64,000 nt of DNA from Blastococcus sp. TF02-8 (GCF_003319175.1 NZ_QOHK01000003.1:62001-126000); one strand, 5' to 3'. Counted from the stretch's first letter, positions 46,216 to 54,403 are shown. The notes: generated by a model not told the origin, from the letters alone. Numbers and translations: made by a program.

Positions 46216-47526
46216 GTGACTGCAGCTGGTACCGAACTGACCCTGCGGCACCCGGTCGAACGGTTCACGCTGGACAACGGCCTGCGGGTCGTCCTCGCCC
46301 CCGACCGCAGCGTGCCGGTGGTGGCGGTGAGCGTCTACTACGACGTCGGGATGCGCAACGAGCCCGAGGGGCGGACCGGCTTCGCCCACCTCTTCGAGCA
46401 CATGATGTTCCAGGGCTCGGCCAACGTGGCCAAGATGGAGCACGCGCGGCTGGTGCAGGCCGCCGGCGGCACCTTCAACGGGTCGACCCACCAGGACTAC
46501 ACGAACTACTTCGAGGCGCTGCCCGCCGAGGCGCTGGAGCGCGCGCTCTTCCTCGAGGCCGACCGCATGGCCGCCCCGGCCATCACCGAGGAGAACCTCC
46601 GCAACCAGATCGACGTGGTGAAGGAAGAGATCCGGGTCAACGTGCTCAACCGGCCCTACGGCGCCTTCCCGTGGCTGCAGCTGCCGCAGGTGGCCTTCGA
46701 GAGCTTCGCCAACACCCACGACGGCTACGGCTCGTTCGTCGACCTCGAGTCCTCCACGGTCGACGACGCCACCGACTTCTTCCACCGCTACTACGCCCCG
46801 GGCAACGCGGTGCTGTGCATCGGCGGCGACCTCGACGTCGCCGAGACCGAGCAGCTGGTCCGCCGCTGGTTCGGGCCGGTGGCCGCCCGCGAGGTCCCGC
46901 CGCTGCCGCCCACCGGTGAGCCGTCGCCCACCACGGTCCGCTCGGCCGTGGTCGAGGACCGGCTGATCACCGCGCCGGCGCTCGCGCTGGGCTGGCGGGT
47001 GCCCGACCCGGTCGGCGACTTCGACACCTACCTGGGCACGGTGCTGCTGGCCGAGGTGCTCAGCGAGGGCGACGCCTCCCGGCTGGAGCGCCGGTTGATC
47101 CACGGGGACCGCACGGCCATCGCGCAGAGCAGCTACGTCGGCCTCTTCGGCGACCCCTTCGACGTCCGTGACGCCACCCTGCTCACCACCCAGGTGCACC
47201 ACCCGGCCGGGGTCCCGGCCGAGAAGGTCACCGCCGCGGTGCACGAGGAGATCGAGCGCATCGCGACCGACGGCGTCGACGCCGAGGAGCTGCGCCGCGT
47301 GCAGGCCCGCACCGAGGCGCAGCTGCTCCAGCAGTCCGACTCGATCCTCGGCCGGACGCTGTCCTTCGCCGCCGCGGAGCTCGTCCACGGCCGCGCGGAG
47401 CTCGCCGGCGAGCTGGCCGCGCGGCTCGCCGCGGTCACGCCCGAGGCCGTGCAGGCCGCGGCCCGGGGCCTGGACCCGGGCACCGTCGCCATGCTGGAGC
47501 TCCGACCGGCAGGAGGCGCCCGATGA
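46216..47526 (+). CDS. M16 zinc peptidase, catalytic subunit
   Basis: 436 aa. Inverted zinc motif HLFEH (His58, Glu61, His62) and the downstream Glu about 75 residues later in VVKEEI, so it should be active. A second M16 half follows. It is translated with the next gene (ATGA overlap), which lacks the motif. Active/inactive pairs make heterodimeric proteases that clip short peptides. GTG start at 46216. No mycobacterial counterpart at this site is known to me. Confidence 0.94.
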   Translation: MTAAGTELTLRHPVERFTLDNGLRVVLAPDRSVPVVAVSVYYDVGMRNEPEGRTGFAHLFEHMMFQGSANVAKMEHARLVQAAGGTFNGSTHQDYTNYFEALPAEALERALFLEADRMAAPAITEENLRNQIDVVKEEIRVNVLNRPYGAFPWLQLPQVAFESFANTHDGYGSFVDLESSTVDDATDFFHRYYAPGNAVLCIGGDLDVAETEQLVRRWFGPVAAREVPPLPPTGEPSPTTVRSAVVEDRLITAPALALGWRVPDPVGDFDTYLGTVLLAEVLSEGDASRLERRLIHGDRTAIAQSSYVGLFGDPFDVRDATLLTTQVHHPAGVPAEKVTAAVHEEIERIATDGVDAEELRRVQARTEAQLLQQSDSILGRTLSFAAAELVHGRAELAGELAARLAAVTPEAVQAAARGLDPGTVAMLELRPAGGAR

Positions 47527-48884
47527 CCGCCGCACCGACCTCGCTGATCCCGCCGCTGGGCGAGCCCCGGCCGCAGCCGGTGCCGGTCGTCGAGGAGACG
47601 ACGCTGCCCAACGGCCTGCGCGTCGTCGTCGTCCCCCGGCCCGGTGTGCCCCTGGTGGAGCTCCGGCTGCGCATCCCGTTCGCCGCCGCGAACGCCCGCA
47701 ACGCCGGGGTGCACGCCGCCCGCGGCTCCGTCCTCTCCGGGGCGGTGCTCCTGGGCACCCAGCAGCACGACCAGACCCGCATCGCGCAGCTGCTGCAGAC
47801 CCATGGCGCGGAGCTCTCGGTGGCCACCGACTCCGACCGGCTGGTGTTCGGCACGACGCTGCTGCCCGGCGGTCTCGCTCCCGTGCTCGAGGTCGTCGCC
47901 GAGCTGCTGACCGGCGCCGGCTACCCCGCCGACCAGGTCGACGGCGAACGCGACCGGCTGGCCGAGCGCATCGCCATCGCGCGCTCCCAGCCCAGCACCA
48001 TCGCGCGCTCGGCCCTGGCGAAGCGGCGCTACGGGACGCACCCGTACGCGATCCAGCTGCCCGACGCCGACCTCGTCTCGGCGGTCCGGGCGCCGGCGCT
48101 GCGCCGGCTGCACCGGGAACGGGTGCTCCCGGCCGGGAGCATCCTGGTGCTCGTCGGCGACGTCGACCCCCGCGCCGCGGCGGACGCCGTCGCCGCGGCT
48201 CTGGCCGGATGGACCGGCAGCGGCAAGGCCGTGGAGCCGCCGGCGGTCACCGAGCTGCGCCCCGCCGGTATCGAGCTGGTCGACCGGCCCGGCGCCGTGC
48301 AGTCCAACCTGCGACTGGGCGGACCGGCACCGGCGCGCACGGACGAGGACCTGCCGGCGGCCCGGCTGGCCGCGATGATCTACGGCGGCTACTTCTCCTC
48401 GCGGCTGGTGGAGAACATCCGCGAGCGCAAGGGCTACAGCTACAGCCCGCGCAGCGCGATCGACCACCAGCGGGCGGCGTCGTCGTTCCTGGTGGAGGCC
48501 GACGTCGCCACCGAGGTGACCGGCCCGGCCCTGCTGGAGACGCTGTACGAGCTCGGCAGGATCGCGCTGACCCCGGTCACCGAGGCCGAGCTCGACGCCG
48601 CCCGGCGCTACGTCCTCGGGAGCATGGCGCTGTCCACGGCCACGCACGCGGGGCTGGCCAGCACGCTGTCGGCGCTGCTGGGCGTGGGCCTGCCGGCCGA
48701 CTGGCTGCGCACCCATCAGCAGGACCTCGAAGCGGTCACCGTCGAGCAGGTGCAGCAGGCTGCCGCGCGCTACCTCGCGCCGGAGGCGCTGACCGCGGTC
48801 GTGGTGGGCGATGCGAGCCGGGTGGCCGCCGAGCTCGGCGCCCTCGGCCCGGTCACCGTGAGCGGGGGCGGCGAGGAGGCATGA
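47523..48884 (+). CDS. M16 peptidase-like protein, non-catalytic partner
   Basis: 453 aa. M16 fold throughout (LPNGLRVVVVPRPGVPLVEL..., RLVENIRERKGYSYSP, the R-Y pair that binds substrate). There is no HxxEH: the region reads VHAARGSVLSGAVLLGTQQHD. It is therefore the inactive half, coupled by ATGA overlap to the catalytic subunit. The nudC ATG overlaps its stop. Confidence 0.93.
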   Translation: MTAAPTSLIPPLGEPRPQPVPVVEETTLPNGLRVVVVPRPGVPLVELRLRIPFAAANARNAGVHAARGSVLSGAVLLGTQQHDQTRIAQLLQTHGAELSVATDSDRLVFGTTLLPGGLAPVLEVVAELLTGAGYPADQVDGERDRLAERIAIARSQPSTIARSALAKRRYGTHPYAIQLPDADLVSAVRAPALRRLHRERVLPAGSILVLVGDVDPRAAADAVAAALAGWTGSGKAVEPPAVTELRPAGIELVDRPGAVQSNLRLGGPAPARTDEDLPAARLAAMIYGGYFSSRLVENIRERKGYSYSPRSAIDHQRAASSFLVEADVATEVTGPALLETLYELGRIALTPVTEAELDAARRYVLGSMALSTATHAGLASTLSALLGVGLPADWLRTHQQDLEAVTVEQVQQAAARYLAPEALTAVVVGDASRVAAELGALGPVTVSGGGEEA

Positions 48885-49765
48885 GCGGGGAGACCGGGCC
48901 GGTGCTGTCGCGGTCCGCGCACGACCGGGCGCACCTGGCCCGGTCGTTGCCCGACCCGACCGGCGGTCGGCCGGTCCGCCTGCTCACCGTCGACGGCGAC
49001 CGCGCGGTGCCCGTGCGGGAGGGAGCGTCCGGGCCGGAGCTGGTGTGGGACGAGCGGCCGCAGCTGCCTCCGGGAGCGGTGTACCTCGGCGAGGCCGACG
49101 GCGTTCCCCATGCCGCGGTCCGCGGCGAGCGGTCGCTCACGGTGAACGGCCGGCCGGTCGACCACTGGGCCGGCCTGCGCGACCTCGGCGCCGACCTCGG
49201 CGACCTGGACGCCGGCCTGCTCGCCCAGGCGATCGGCATCCTCGAGTGGCACGAGCGGCACCGGTTCAGCCCGCTGACCGGTGCGCCGACGACGGTGGAA
49301 CGGGCGGGCTGGGTCCAGCGCGACCCGACCACCGGCACGGAGTTCTTCCCCCGCACCGACCCGGCGGTGATCATGCTCGTCCACGACGGCGCCGACCGCG
49401 TCGTCCTCGGAAGGCAGGCGGTCTGGCCGCCGGGCCGGTTCTCCATCCTGGCGGGGTTCGTGGAACCGGGGGAGTCGGCCGAGGCCGCCGTCGCTCGCGA
49501 GGTCGAGGAGGAGGTCGGGCTCCGGGTCACCGACATCCGCTACGTGGCCAGCCAGCCGTGGCCGTTCCCCCAGTCGCTGATGCTCGGGTTCGTCGCCCGG
49601 GTGGACGGCGACGGCCAGGAGATCCGGGTGGACCCGACCGAGATCGAGGAGGCGCGCTGGTTCACCCGTGACGAGCTGCGCACCCCCGACGGACTGCTCG
49701 CCATCCCGCCGTCGATCTCCATCGCCCGCCACATCCTCGACCTCTGGCTCAGGGACGAGCTGTGA
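48881..49765 (+). CDS. nudC: NAD+/NADH pyrophosphatase NudC, cysteine-less
   Basis: 294 aa. NUDIX box GFVEPGESAEAAVAREVEEEVG and the NudC hallmark SQPWPFPQS downstream. It hydrolyses NAD(H) and may decap NAD-RNA. The zinc ribbon of classical NudC (two CxxC pairs) is lost: the equivalent region is FSPLTGAPTT and later VQRDPTTGTEFFPR. The fold may be held without zinc. It is coupled to the M16 pair by ATGA overlap. It stops 1 nt before the convergent kinase stop. Corresponds to Rv3199c. Confidence 0.93.
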   Translation: MSGETGPVLSRSAHDRAHLARSLPDPTGGRPVRLLTVDGDRAVPVREGASGPELVWDERPQLPPGAVYLGEADGVPHAAVRGERSLTVNGRPVDHWAGLRDLGADLGDLDAGLLAQAIGILEWHERHRFSPLTGAPTTVERAGWVQRDPTTGTEFFPRTDPAVIMLVHDGADRVVLGRQAVWPPGRFSILAGFVEPGESAEAAVAREVEEEVGLRVTDIRYVASQPWPFPQSLMLGFVARVDGDGQEIRVDPTEIEEARWFTRDELRTPDGLLAIPPSISIARHILDLWLRDEL

Positions 49766-49766
49766 C

Positions 49767-50417
49767 TCAGCCCCAGCGCCCCCCGAGGATCAGGGCGGGC
49801 TTGTCCGGGTGGTCGGCGAGGACGACGGCGTCGGCCAGCGCGGTCGGGTCCACCTCGTCGTCGTAGCGGTCGAACGCGGGCAGCGCCCACCGCTGCTCGG
49901 GCGGCGTCCGCCGGGCCCGCGCGGCCGGGCTCATCCGCAGGTGCACGACGACGTCGAGGGCCAGCCCCACCCCTTGCAGCAGCGCGCCGGGTACCAGCAC
50001 CACGGCCCCGGGTGGGGCGGACCGGCGGGGTTCGCGCGCGGCCCGGTCACGGGCGAGGTCCCACAGCACCGGCAGGTACTGGCCGCTCCCACCGGGACCC
50101 AGCGGGCCGAGCACCTCGCGGTTGAGTGCGCTGACGTCGAGCCAGTCGGTGTACCGGGCGTCGGGGTCGGTGCGTCCGTGCTCCAGCCTGAGGGAGGCCG
50201 GCCGGTAGAAGCCGGTGGCGGGGACGACGACGGCGCCGTGGCCGAGGGCGGGCAGGCGCTCGCCCACCGCGCGGGCCAGGCGCTCGGGCTCGGCGACCTC
50301 CGGCCCGTCCACGCCGATCCGGAGCGCGGCGGCGCCCGGCATCGGCGGGGTGGCGGCCAGGAGCGCGGCGAGCCGGTCGGCGAGGGCGTCGGGGGAGAGC
50401 GGTTCGGGTCGGGTCAG
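49767..50417 (-). CDS. Uridine-kinase-like P-loop protein, apparent CTG start
   Basis: 216 aa if started at CTG 50417, which shares its TGA with the ANTAR stop (CTGA). Start choice: LTRPEPLSPDALADRLAALL matches the usual N-terminus of this family. An ATG at 50342 would remove 25 residues. The Walker A is degenerate (GVDGPEVAEPERLA), with no GKT. The downstream FYRPASLRLEHGR and FDRYDDEVDP match uridine-kinase-like actinobacterial proteins. Phosphotransfer is not assured. Last gene of the mrx-ANTAR-kinase operon. Confidence 0.82.
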   Translation of the reverse strand: MTRPEPLSPDALADRLAALLAATPPMPGAAALRIGVDGPEVAEPERLARAVGERLPALGHGAVVVPATGFYRPASLRLEHGRTDPDARYTDWLDVSALNREVLGPLGPGGSGQYLPVLWDLARDRAAREPRRSAPPGAVVLVPGALLQGVGLALDVVVHLRMSPAARARRTPPEQRWALPAFDRYDDEVDPTALADAVVLADHPDKPALILGGRWG

Positions 50418-51028
50418 GACCGGCCGTCCGTGACGACGGCGCCGCGCGTGGCCGGCTGCGAGCGCGGGGCCGGGGTGGCGACGGCGTCGCCGACCGCGGA
50501 GGGAGCGACGGTGGCGGGCGCCGGTTCGGCGGCCAGCCCGTCCAGCACCTCGCGGGCGAGCTCGACCACGGGACGGCCCTGGGTCCGGGCTCGGCCGCGC
50601 AGTTCCTCGAAGGCCGCTCGCGCGCTGGAACCGTGCCGCTCGGCGAGGACCCCGATCGCCCGCTCGGTCGAGACCCGGGCGGCCAGCGCGTGCTCCAGCT
50701 GGGCGATCGTGCGCTCCAGCGCGGCGATGCGGAGGGCGACGGGGTCGGCGTCCGCCGATGCCTCGAGAGCCCCACGGGCCGAGCGACGCGCGCTGCGATC
50801 GGGCTCGGAGGCCCCGCCGAGCTCCTCGGCCACGAGGTCGGCGAGCGTCATGCCCTCGACGAGCTCGGCGACGGGCTCGCCGGCGACCGGGCCGGACACC
50901 GGGATCACCGTCCACCCGCGGGGGGTGCGGGTGAGCGCGACCACGGGGTGGTCACCTGCCACGATCGGACCGGTCGGGCCCGACGACGGATCGTCGACCG
51001 CGCCGGAGGTTCGGGGACCGGGGACCAC
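50414..51028 (-). CDS. ANTAR-domain protein
   Basis: 204 aa. ANTAR domain around residues 115-165 (AQLEHALAARVSTERAIGVL, AAFEELRGRARTQGRPVVEL), an RNA-binding antitermination fold. The N-terminal ~90 residues (VIPVSGPVAGEPVAELVEG) are small and Ala/Glu-rich with no recognisable sensor. It may be a constitutive or partner-regulated antiterminator. The tail is Ala/Pro-rich. GTG at 51028, 6 nt after the mycoredoxin stop. Confidence 0.88.
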   Translation of the reverse strand: MVPGPRTSGAVDDPSSGPTGPIVAGDHPVVALTRTPRGWTVIPVSGPVAGEPVAELVEGMTLADLVAEELGGASEPDRSARRSARGALEASADADPVALRIAALERTIAQLEHALAARVSTERAIGVLAERHGSSARAAFEELRGRARTQGRPVVELAREVLDGLAAEPAPATVAPSAVGDAVATPAPRSQPATRGAVVTDGRS

Positions 51029-51034
51029 GCCGGC

Positions 51035-51301
51035 TCACGCCCCCGGTTGCTGAGCGAGCTGGGCCTTGACCTGGTCGATGCTCGGGTTGGTCAGGGCGGT
51101 GCCGTCGCGGAAGAGGAGCGTGGGAACGGTCCGGTTGCCGCCGTTGGCGTTCATGACCAGGTCGGCCGCCTGCGCGTCGCTCTCGATGTCGACCTCGGCG
51201 AACTCGATGCCCTCGCGCTGCATCATCTTCTTGAGCCGCACGCAGTAGCCACACCACGAGGTGGTGTACATGGTGACGGCGCTGCCGGGGGTCGTGGTCA
51301 T
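51035..51301 (-). CDS. Mycoredoxin (glutaredoxin-like, Mrx1)
   Basis: 88 aa. Glutaredoxin fold with the CxxC WCGYC and a cis-Pro loop NRTVPTLLF. Mycoredoxins reduce mycothiol mixed disulfides. It corresponds to Rv3198A, next to uvrD2 and whiB7 as in mycobacteria. GGGAGA precedes the ATG at 51301. It is divergent from uvrD2. Confidence 0.94.
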   Translation of the reverse strand: MTTTPGSAVTMYTTSWCGYCVRLKKMMQREGIEFAEVDIESDAQAADLVMNANGGNRTVPTLLFRDGTALTNPSIDQVKAQLAQQPGA

Positions 51302-51470
51302 CGCGGGGAGTCTCCCTGTTCGTGCCGGGCGGGTCCAGCCCTGTCCCGGGGTGGCGTCCTCGAGATCGGCAACGCCGCACCCCTGGGGATGCTTCCCGGG
51401 CGGTGTCGGCACGGGCTGGGAGGATCGGTACCGGCCGTCGGGCCGCAGGACGAGCAGGAGGGACGGCGGG

Positions 51471-53465
51471 ATGTCGCAGGCGGAGGCGGAGGCCGTGCTC
51501 AGCGGTCTCGACGACGAGCAGCGCGAAGCGGCGCAGGCGGTGTCGGGCCCGGTCTGCATCCTGGCCGGTGCGGGGACGGGGAAGACGCGCACGATCACCC
51601 ACCGCATCGCGTACGGCGTGCACACCGGCACCTACGTGCCGGAGCAGGTCCTCGCGGTGACGTTCACGGCACGGGCCGCCGGGGAGCTGCGCTCCCGTCT
51701 GGCCGGGCTCGGCGTGGGCGGGGTCCAGGCCCGCACCTTCCACGCGGCCGCCATGCGTCAGCTGCGGTACTTCGCGCCCAGGGTCCTGGGCGGTCCCATG
51801 CCGCCGCTGATCGAGAACAAGCTCCGGGTGGTGGCCTCGGCGGCCACGCGCAACCGGCTGACCACGGACCGCACCAGCCTGCGCGACCTCGCCGGCGAGA
51901 TCGAGTGGGCGAAGACCACGCTGGCCACGCCCGACGACTACCCGGCTCGCGCGAAGGCGGCCGGCCGTGAGGCGCCGTTCGAGCCGGCCGCCGTCGCGGC
52001 CGTCTACGCCAGTTACGAGTCGGCCAAGCAGCGCGACGGGATGCTCGACTTCGAGGACCTCCTCCTGGTCACGGCCTACGCGCTCGAGGAGCACCCGGAC
52101 GTCGCACGGCAGGTGCGCGCGCAGTACCGCCACTTCGTCGTCGACGAGTACCAGGACGTCAACCCGCTGCAGCAGCGGCTGCTCGACGCCTGGCTGGGCG
52201 GCCGGGCGGAGGTGTGCGTCGTCGGTGACCCGAACCAGACCATCTACTCCTTCACCGGCGCCGACCCCGACTACCTCCTCGGGTTCGCCGACCGCTACCC
52301 CGATGCCGCGGTGGTCAAGCTGGAGCGCGACTACCGCTCCACGCCCCAGGTGGTCGGGCTGGCGAACAAGCTGATCGGCATGGCGCCGCGGCGCAAGGGT
52401 CTGCCGGGCCTGCGGCTGCTGGGCCAGCGGGCGGAGGGCGCCGAGCCGCGGTTCACCGAGTACCCGGACGAGCCCGCCGAGGCCGCCGCCGTCGCCGCCC
52501 GGTGCCGGGCGCTCATCGACGAGGGCATGCCGGCCGCGGAGATCGCCGTCCTGTTCCGGATCAACGCGCAGTCCGAGGTCTACGAGAACGCGCTGGCGGC
52601 AGCCGGCGTCCCGTACGTCCTCAAGGGCGGCGAGCGGTTCTTCGAGCGGCCCGAGGTGCGCGAGGCCGTGCTGCTGCTCCGCGGCGCCGCGGCGGGCGGC
52701 AACGAGCCGGGGATGCTCGTGCCGGCCGTGCGCGACGTGCTGGCCTCGACCGGCTGGGCGGAGCACCGGCCGCCGCCCGGGGGAGCGGCGCGGGACCGCT
52801 GGCAGTCGCTGGCCGCCCTGGTCGACCTCGCCGTCGACCTGGTCGCGGAGAACCCCTCGCTGGACCTGGGGGGCTTCGTCGACCACCTCGCCCAGCGCGC
52901 CGACGCCCAGCACGCCCCGACGGTCCAGGGGGTCACCCTCGCGTCGATGCACGCCGCCAAGGGCCTGGAGTGGGACGTCGTGTTCGTGGTGGGGCTCGTC
53001 GAGGGCGTGGTCCCCATCGCCCAGTCGCTGAGCCGGCCCGATGCGGTCGAGGAGGAGCGACGGCTGCTCTACGTGGCCATCACCCGCGCGCGGGAGCAGC
53101 TGTCGCTGTCCTGGTCGCTGTCCCGCAACCCGGGTGGGCGCCGTGCGCGACCGCGCAGCCAGTTCCTCACCGGTCTCGCGCCGGAGTCCGGGCCCACGGC
53201 GCCGCCGGTGCGCCGGGCCACCAAGAAGGCCAAGGTCGTGCTCGAGGGCGAGGCCGGCGAGCTGTTCGAGCGGTTGCGCGCCTGGCGCAGCCAGGCCGCC
53301 CAGACCCAGTCGGTGCCGGCCTACGTGGTCTTCTCCGACGCCACCCTCCAGGCGATCGCGGAGAGCCGGCCGACCAGCCTGCGGGAGCTGTCCGGTCTGC
53401 CCGGCGTCGGTGCCAAGAAGCTCGACCTCTACGGCGAGGACGTGCTGGCCGCGGTCAGCGGCTGA
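51471..53465 (+). CDS. uvrD2: UvrD2-type SF1 helicase with HRDC domain, no tetracysteine module
   Basis: 664 aa. SF1A motifs: AGAGTGKT (Lys38), VDEYQDVNPLQ, GDPNQTIYSFTG and VTLASMHAAKGLEW. A C-terminal HRDC domain (about 590-664: VFSDATLQAIAE through LPGVGAKKLDLYG) is present. Mycobacterial UvrD2 has a CxxC...CxxC zinc element between motor and HRDC. Here the linker is VRRATKKAKVVLEGEAGELF with no cysteine. GGAGGG precedes the ATG. Unwinds DNA in repair; essential in mycobacteria. Confidence 0.95.
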   Translation: MSQAEAEAVLSGLDDEQREAAQAVSGPVCILAGAGTGKTRTITHRIAYGVHTGTYVPEQVLAVTFTARAAGELRSRLAGLGVGGVQARTFHAAAMRQLRYFAPRVLGGPMPPLIENKLRVVASAATRNRLTTDRTSLRDLAGEIEWAKTTLATPDDYPARAKAAGREAPFEPAAVAAVYASYESAKQRDGMLDFEDLLLVTAYALEEHPDVARQVRAQYRHFVVDEYQDVNPLQQRLLDAWLGGRAEVCVVGDPNQTIYSFTGADPDYLLGFADRYPDAAVVKLERDYRSTPQVVGLANKLIGMAPRRKGLPGLRLLGQRAEGAEPRFTEYPDEPAEAAAVAARCRALIDEGMPAAEIAVLFRINAQSEVYENALAAAGVPYVLKGGERFFERPEVREAVLLLRGAAAGGNEPGMLVPAVRDVLASTGWAEHRPPPGGAARDRWQSLAALVDLAVDLVAENPSLDLGGFVDHLAQRADAQHAPTVQGVTLASMHAAKGLEWDVVFVVGLVEGVVPIAQSLSRPDAVEEERRLLYVAITRAREQLSLSWSLSRNPGGRRARPRSQFLTGLAPESGPTAPPVRRATKKAKVVLEGEAGELFERLRAWRSQAAQTQSVPAYVVFSDATLQAIAESRPTSLRELSGLPGVGAKKLDLYGEDVLAAVSG

Positions 53466-53468
53466 GTC

Positions 53469-53509
53469 CCTCCCGGTGGCTTCCGGGGGGTCTGCGGCCC
53501 GTCGGGAGG
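53469..53509 (+). terminator. Hairpin after uvrD2
   Basis: CCTCCCG (53469-53475) pairs with CGGGAGG (53503-53509), 27-nt loop. Just after the uvrD2 stop and before the whiB7 promoter. Weak. Confidence 0.4.
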
Positions 53510-53518
53510 ACGTCGTCG

Positions 53519-53557
53519 TTAATTCGTTTGACCGCATCTCGGGTGCGGTCCTAGTGT
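53519..53557 (+). promoter_or_regulatory. whiB7 promoter with AT-rich upstream box
   Basis: TTAATT (53519-53524) is 3 nt upstream of -35 TTGACC (53528-53533). Then an 18-nt spacer and -10 TAGTGT (53552-53557). This matches the known arrangement of WhiB7-activated promoters: an AT-rich site just upstream of a SigA -35, bound by the AT-hook. It implies autoregulation. Transcription would start near 53564, about 480 nt before the whiB7 start. Confidence 0.78.
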
Positions 53558-53635
53558 CCTGACACACACGAGCGCCACCCCGTGCGATCCCGGCCGTCGG
53601 CCGGGACGCGGACCCAGGAAGGAGGGGGCACTTCG

Positions 53636-53899
53636 ATGATCACCACGGATTACACCTCCTCCGTCGCTGATGTCCCGGCCGGCTGTGGCTCCGTGCTGAT
53701 GCAGCCGCCCGCCGCTCCGTCCGGCGCCACCGGTCTGTCCTGGATCGCCGTCCAGGGCAGCCCCCGCCACGTCGGCGCCCTGATCGGCAAGCGCCGGGAG
53801 CAGGCCCTCGCCGAGCGATTCCTCGCGTCCACCTCGGTGCCCACCAACGACCTCACCACCCCCCTCGGGATCCACTCCCCGGGGAGACCGCAGAGCTAG
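53636..53899 (+). CDS. 87-aa leader ORF upstream of whiB7
   Basis: ATG at 53636 with GGAGGG upstream (about 11 nt). 87 codons, ending TAG at 53897-53899, 23 nt before a T-tract terminator. No signal peptide or known domain (SWIAVQGSPRHVGALIGKRR in the middle). The stop codon lies in the loop of a small stem (GAGC-TAGC-GCTC). Mycobacterial whiB7 is controlled by translation of a short upstream ORF; this may be its counterpart, though it is long for that role and might be a protein in its own right. Confidence 0.7.
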   Translation: MITTDYTSSVADVPAGCGSVLMQPPAAPSGATGLSWIAVQGSPRHVGALIGKRREQALAERFLASTSVPTNDLTTPLGIHSPGRPQS

Positions 53900-53921
53900 C
53901 GCTCGACCGGTCCTCCTCCAG

Positions 53922-53958
53922 GCCGCGGAACCCGAACCCCGGGATCCGCGGCTTTTTT
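53922..53958 (+). terminator. T-tract terminator in the whiB7 leader
   Basis: GCCGCGGA (53922-53929) pairs with TCCGCGGC (53945-53952), followed by six T (53953-53958) then CTT. This is a textbook intrinsic terminator, rare in this GC-rich window. It sits between the leader ORF and whiB7, so it should stop most transcripts before whiB7 unless antiterminated. Confidence 0.88.
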
Positions 53959-54043
53959 CTTCCCTCCGCGGCACCCGGCTCCCGACTTCGGTCGGCGGAG
54001 CCCCCGCCGGCCGTACCCGACACGAGTACGAGGAGGAGCGGCA

Positions 54044-54403
54044 GTGCAGCAGACGATCGACCGCCCGACGTCCCACCGCCGACCCGCGTTCGCCCGGACC
54101 GGTGGAGCGACGCCGCCCGGCCCCCAGCCGCGGCGCCCCCGCCCGCCCCTGTCACCCGCCCCGGTGCGGCTCCCGTTGCCGTGCCGGGTGGAGGACCCGG
54201 ACCTGTGGTTCGCGGAGAGCCCGAGCGAGCTGGAGCTCGCGAAGGGTTTCTGCGGCGGCTGTCCGGTGCGCCAGAAGTGCCTGGCCGGCGCGCTGGACCG
54301 CGCCGAGCCGTGGGGTGTCTGGGGCGGCGAGATCTTCGAACGCGGCGTGGTCATCGCCCGGAAGCGGCCGCGCGGCCGGCCCCGCAAGGTGGTCGCCGCG
54401 TGA
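54044..54403 (+). CDS. whiB7: WhiB7 transcription factor
   Basis: 119 aa. WhiB Fe-S ligands Cys47, Cys70, Cys73 and Cys79 (C-x22-CxxCx5C), the EPWGVWGG turn (88-95) that contacts SigA, and a C-terminal AT-hook KRPRGRPRK (107-115) specific to WhiB7. It activates multidrug-resistance genes on ribosome-targeting antibiotics or redox shift. GTG at 54044 with GGAGG upstream. Preceded by a ~480-nt leader with an ORF and terminator. Mrx and uvrD2 neighbours match mycobacteria. Confidence 0.95.
   Translation: MQQTIDRPTSHRRPAFARTGGATPPGPQPRRPRPPLSPAPVRLPLPCRVEDPDLWFAESPSELELAKGFCGGCPVRQKCLAGALDRAEPWGVWGGEIFERGVVIARKRPRGRPRKVVAA

Noticed and set aside
47168-48880. Upstream in-frame extension of nudC overlapping the M16 genes
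   Set aside because: The extension is the alternate frame of the M16 genes; nudC starts at the ATGA overlap at 48881.
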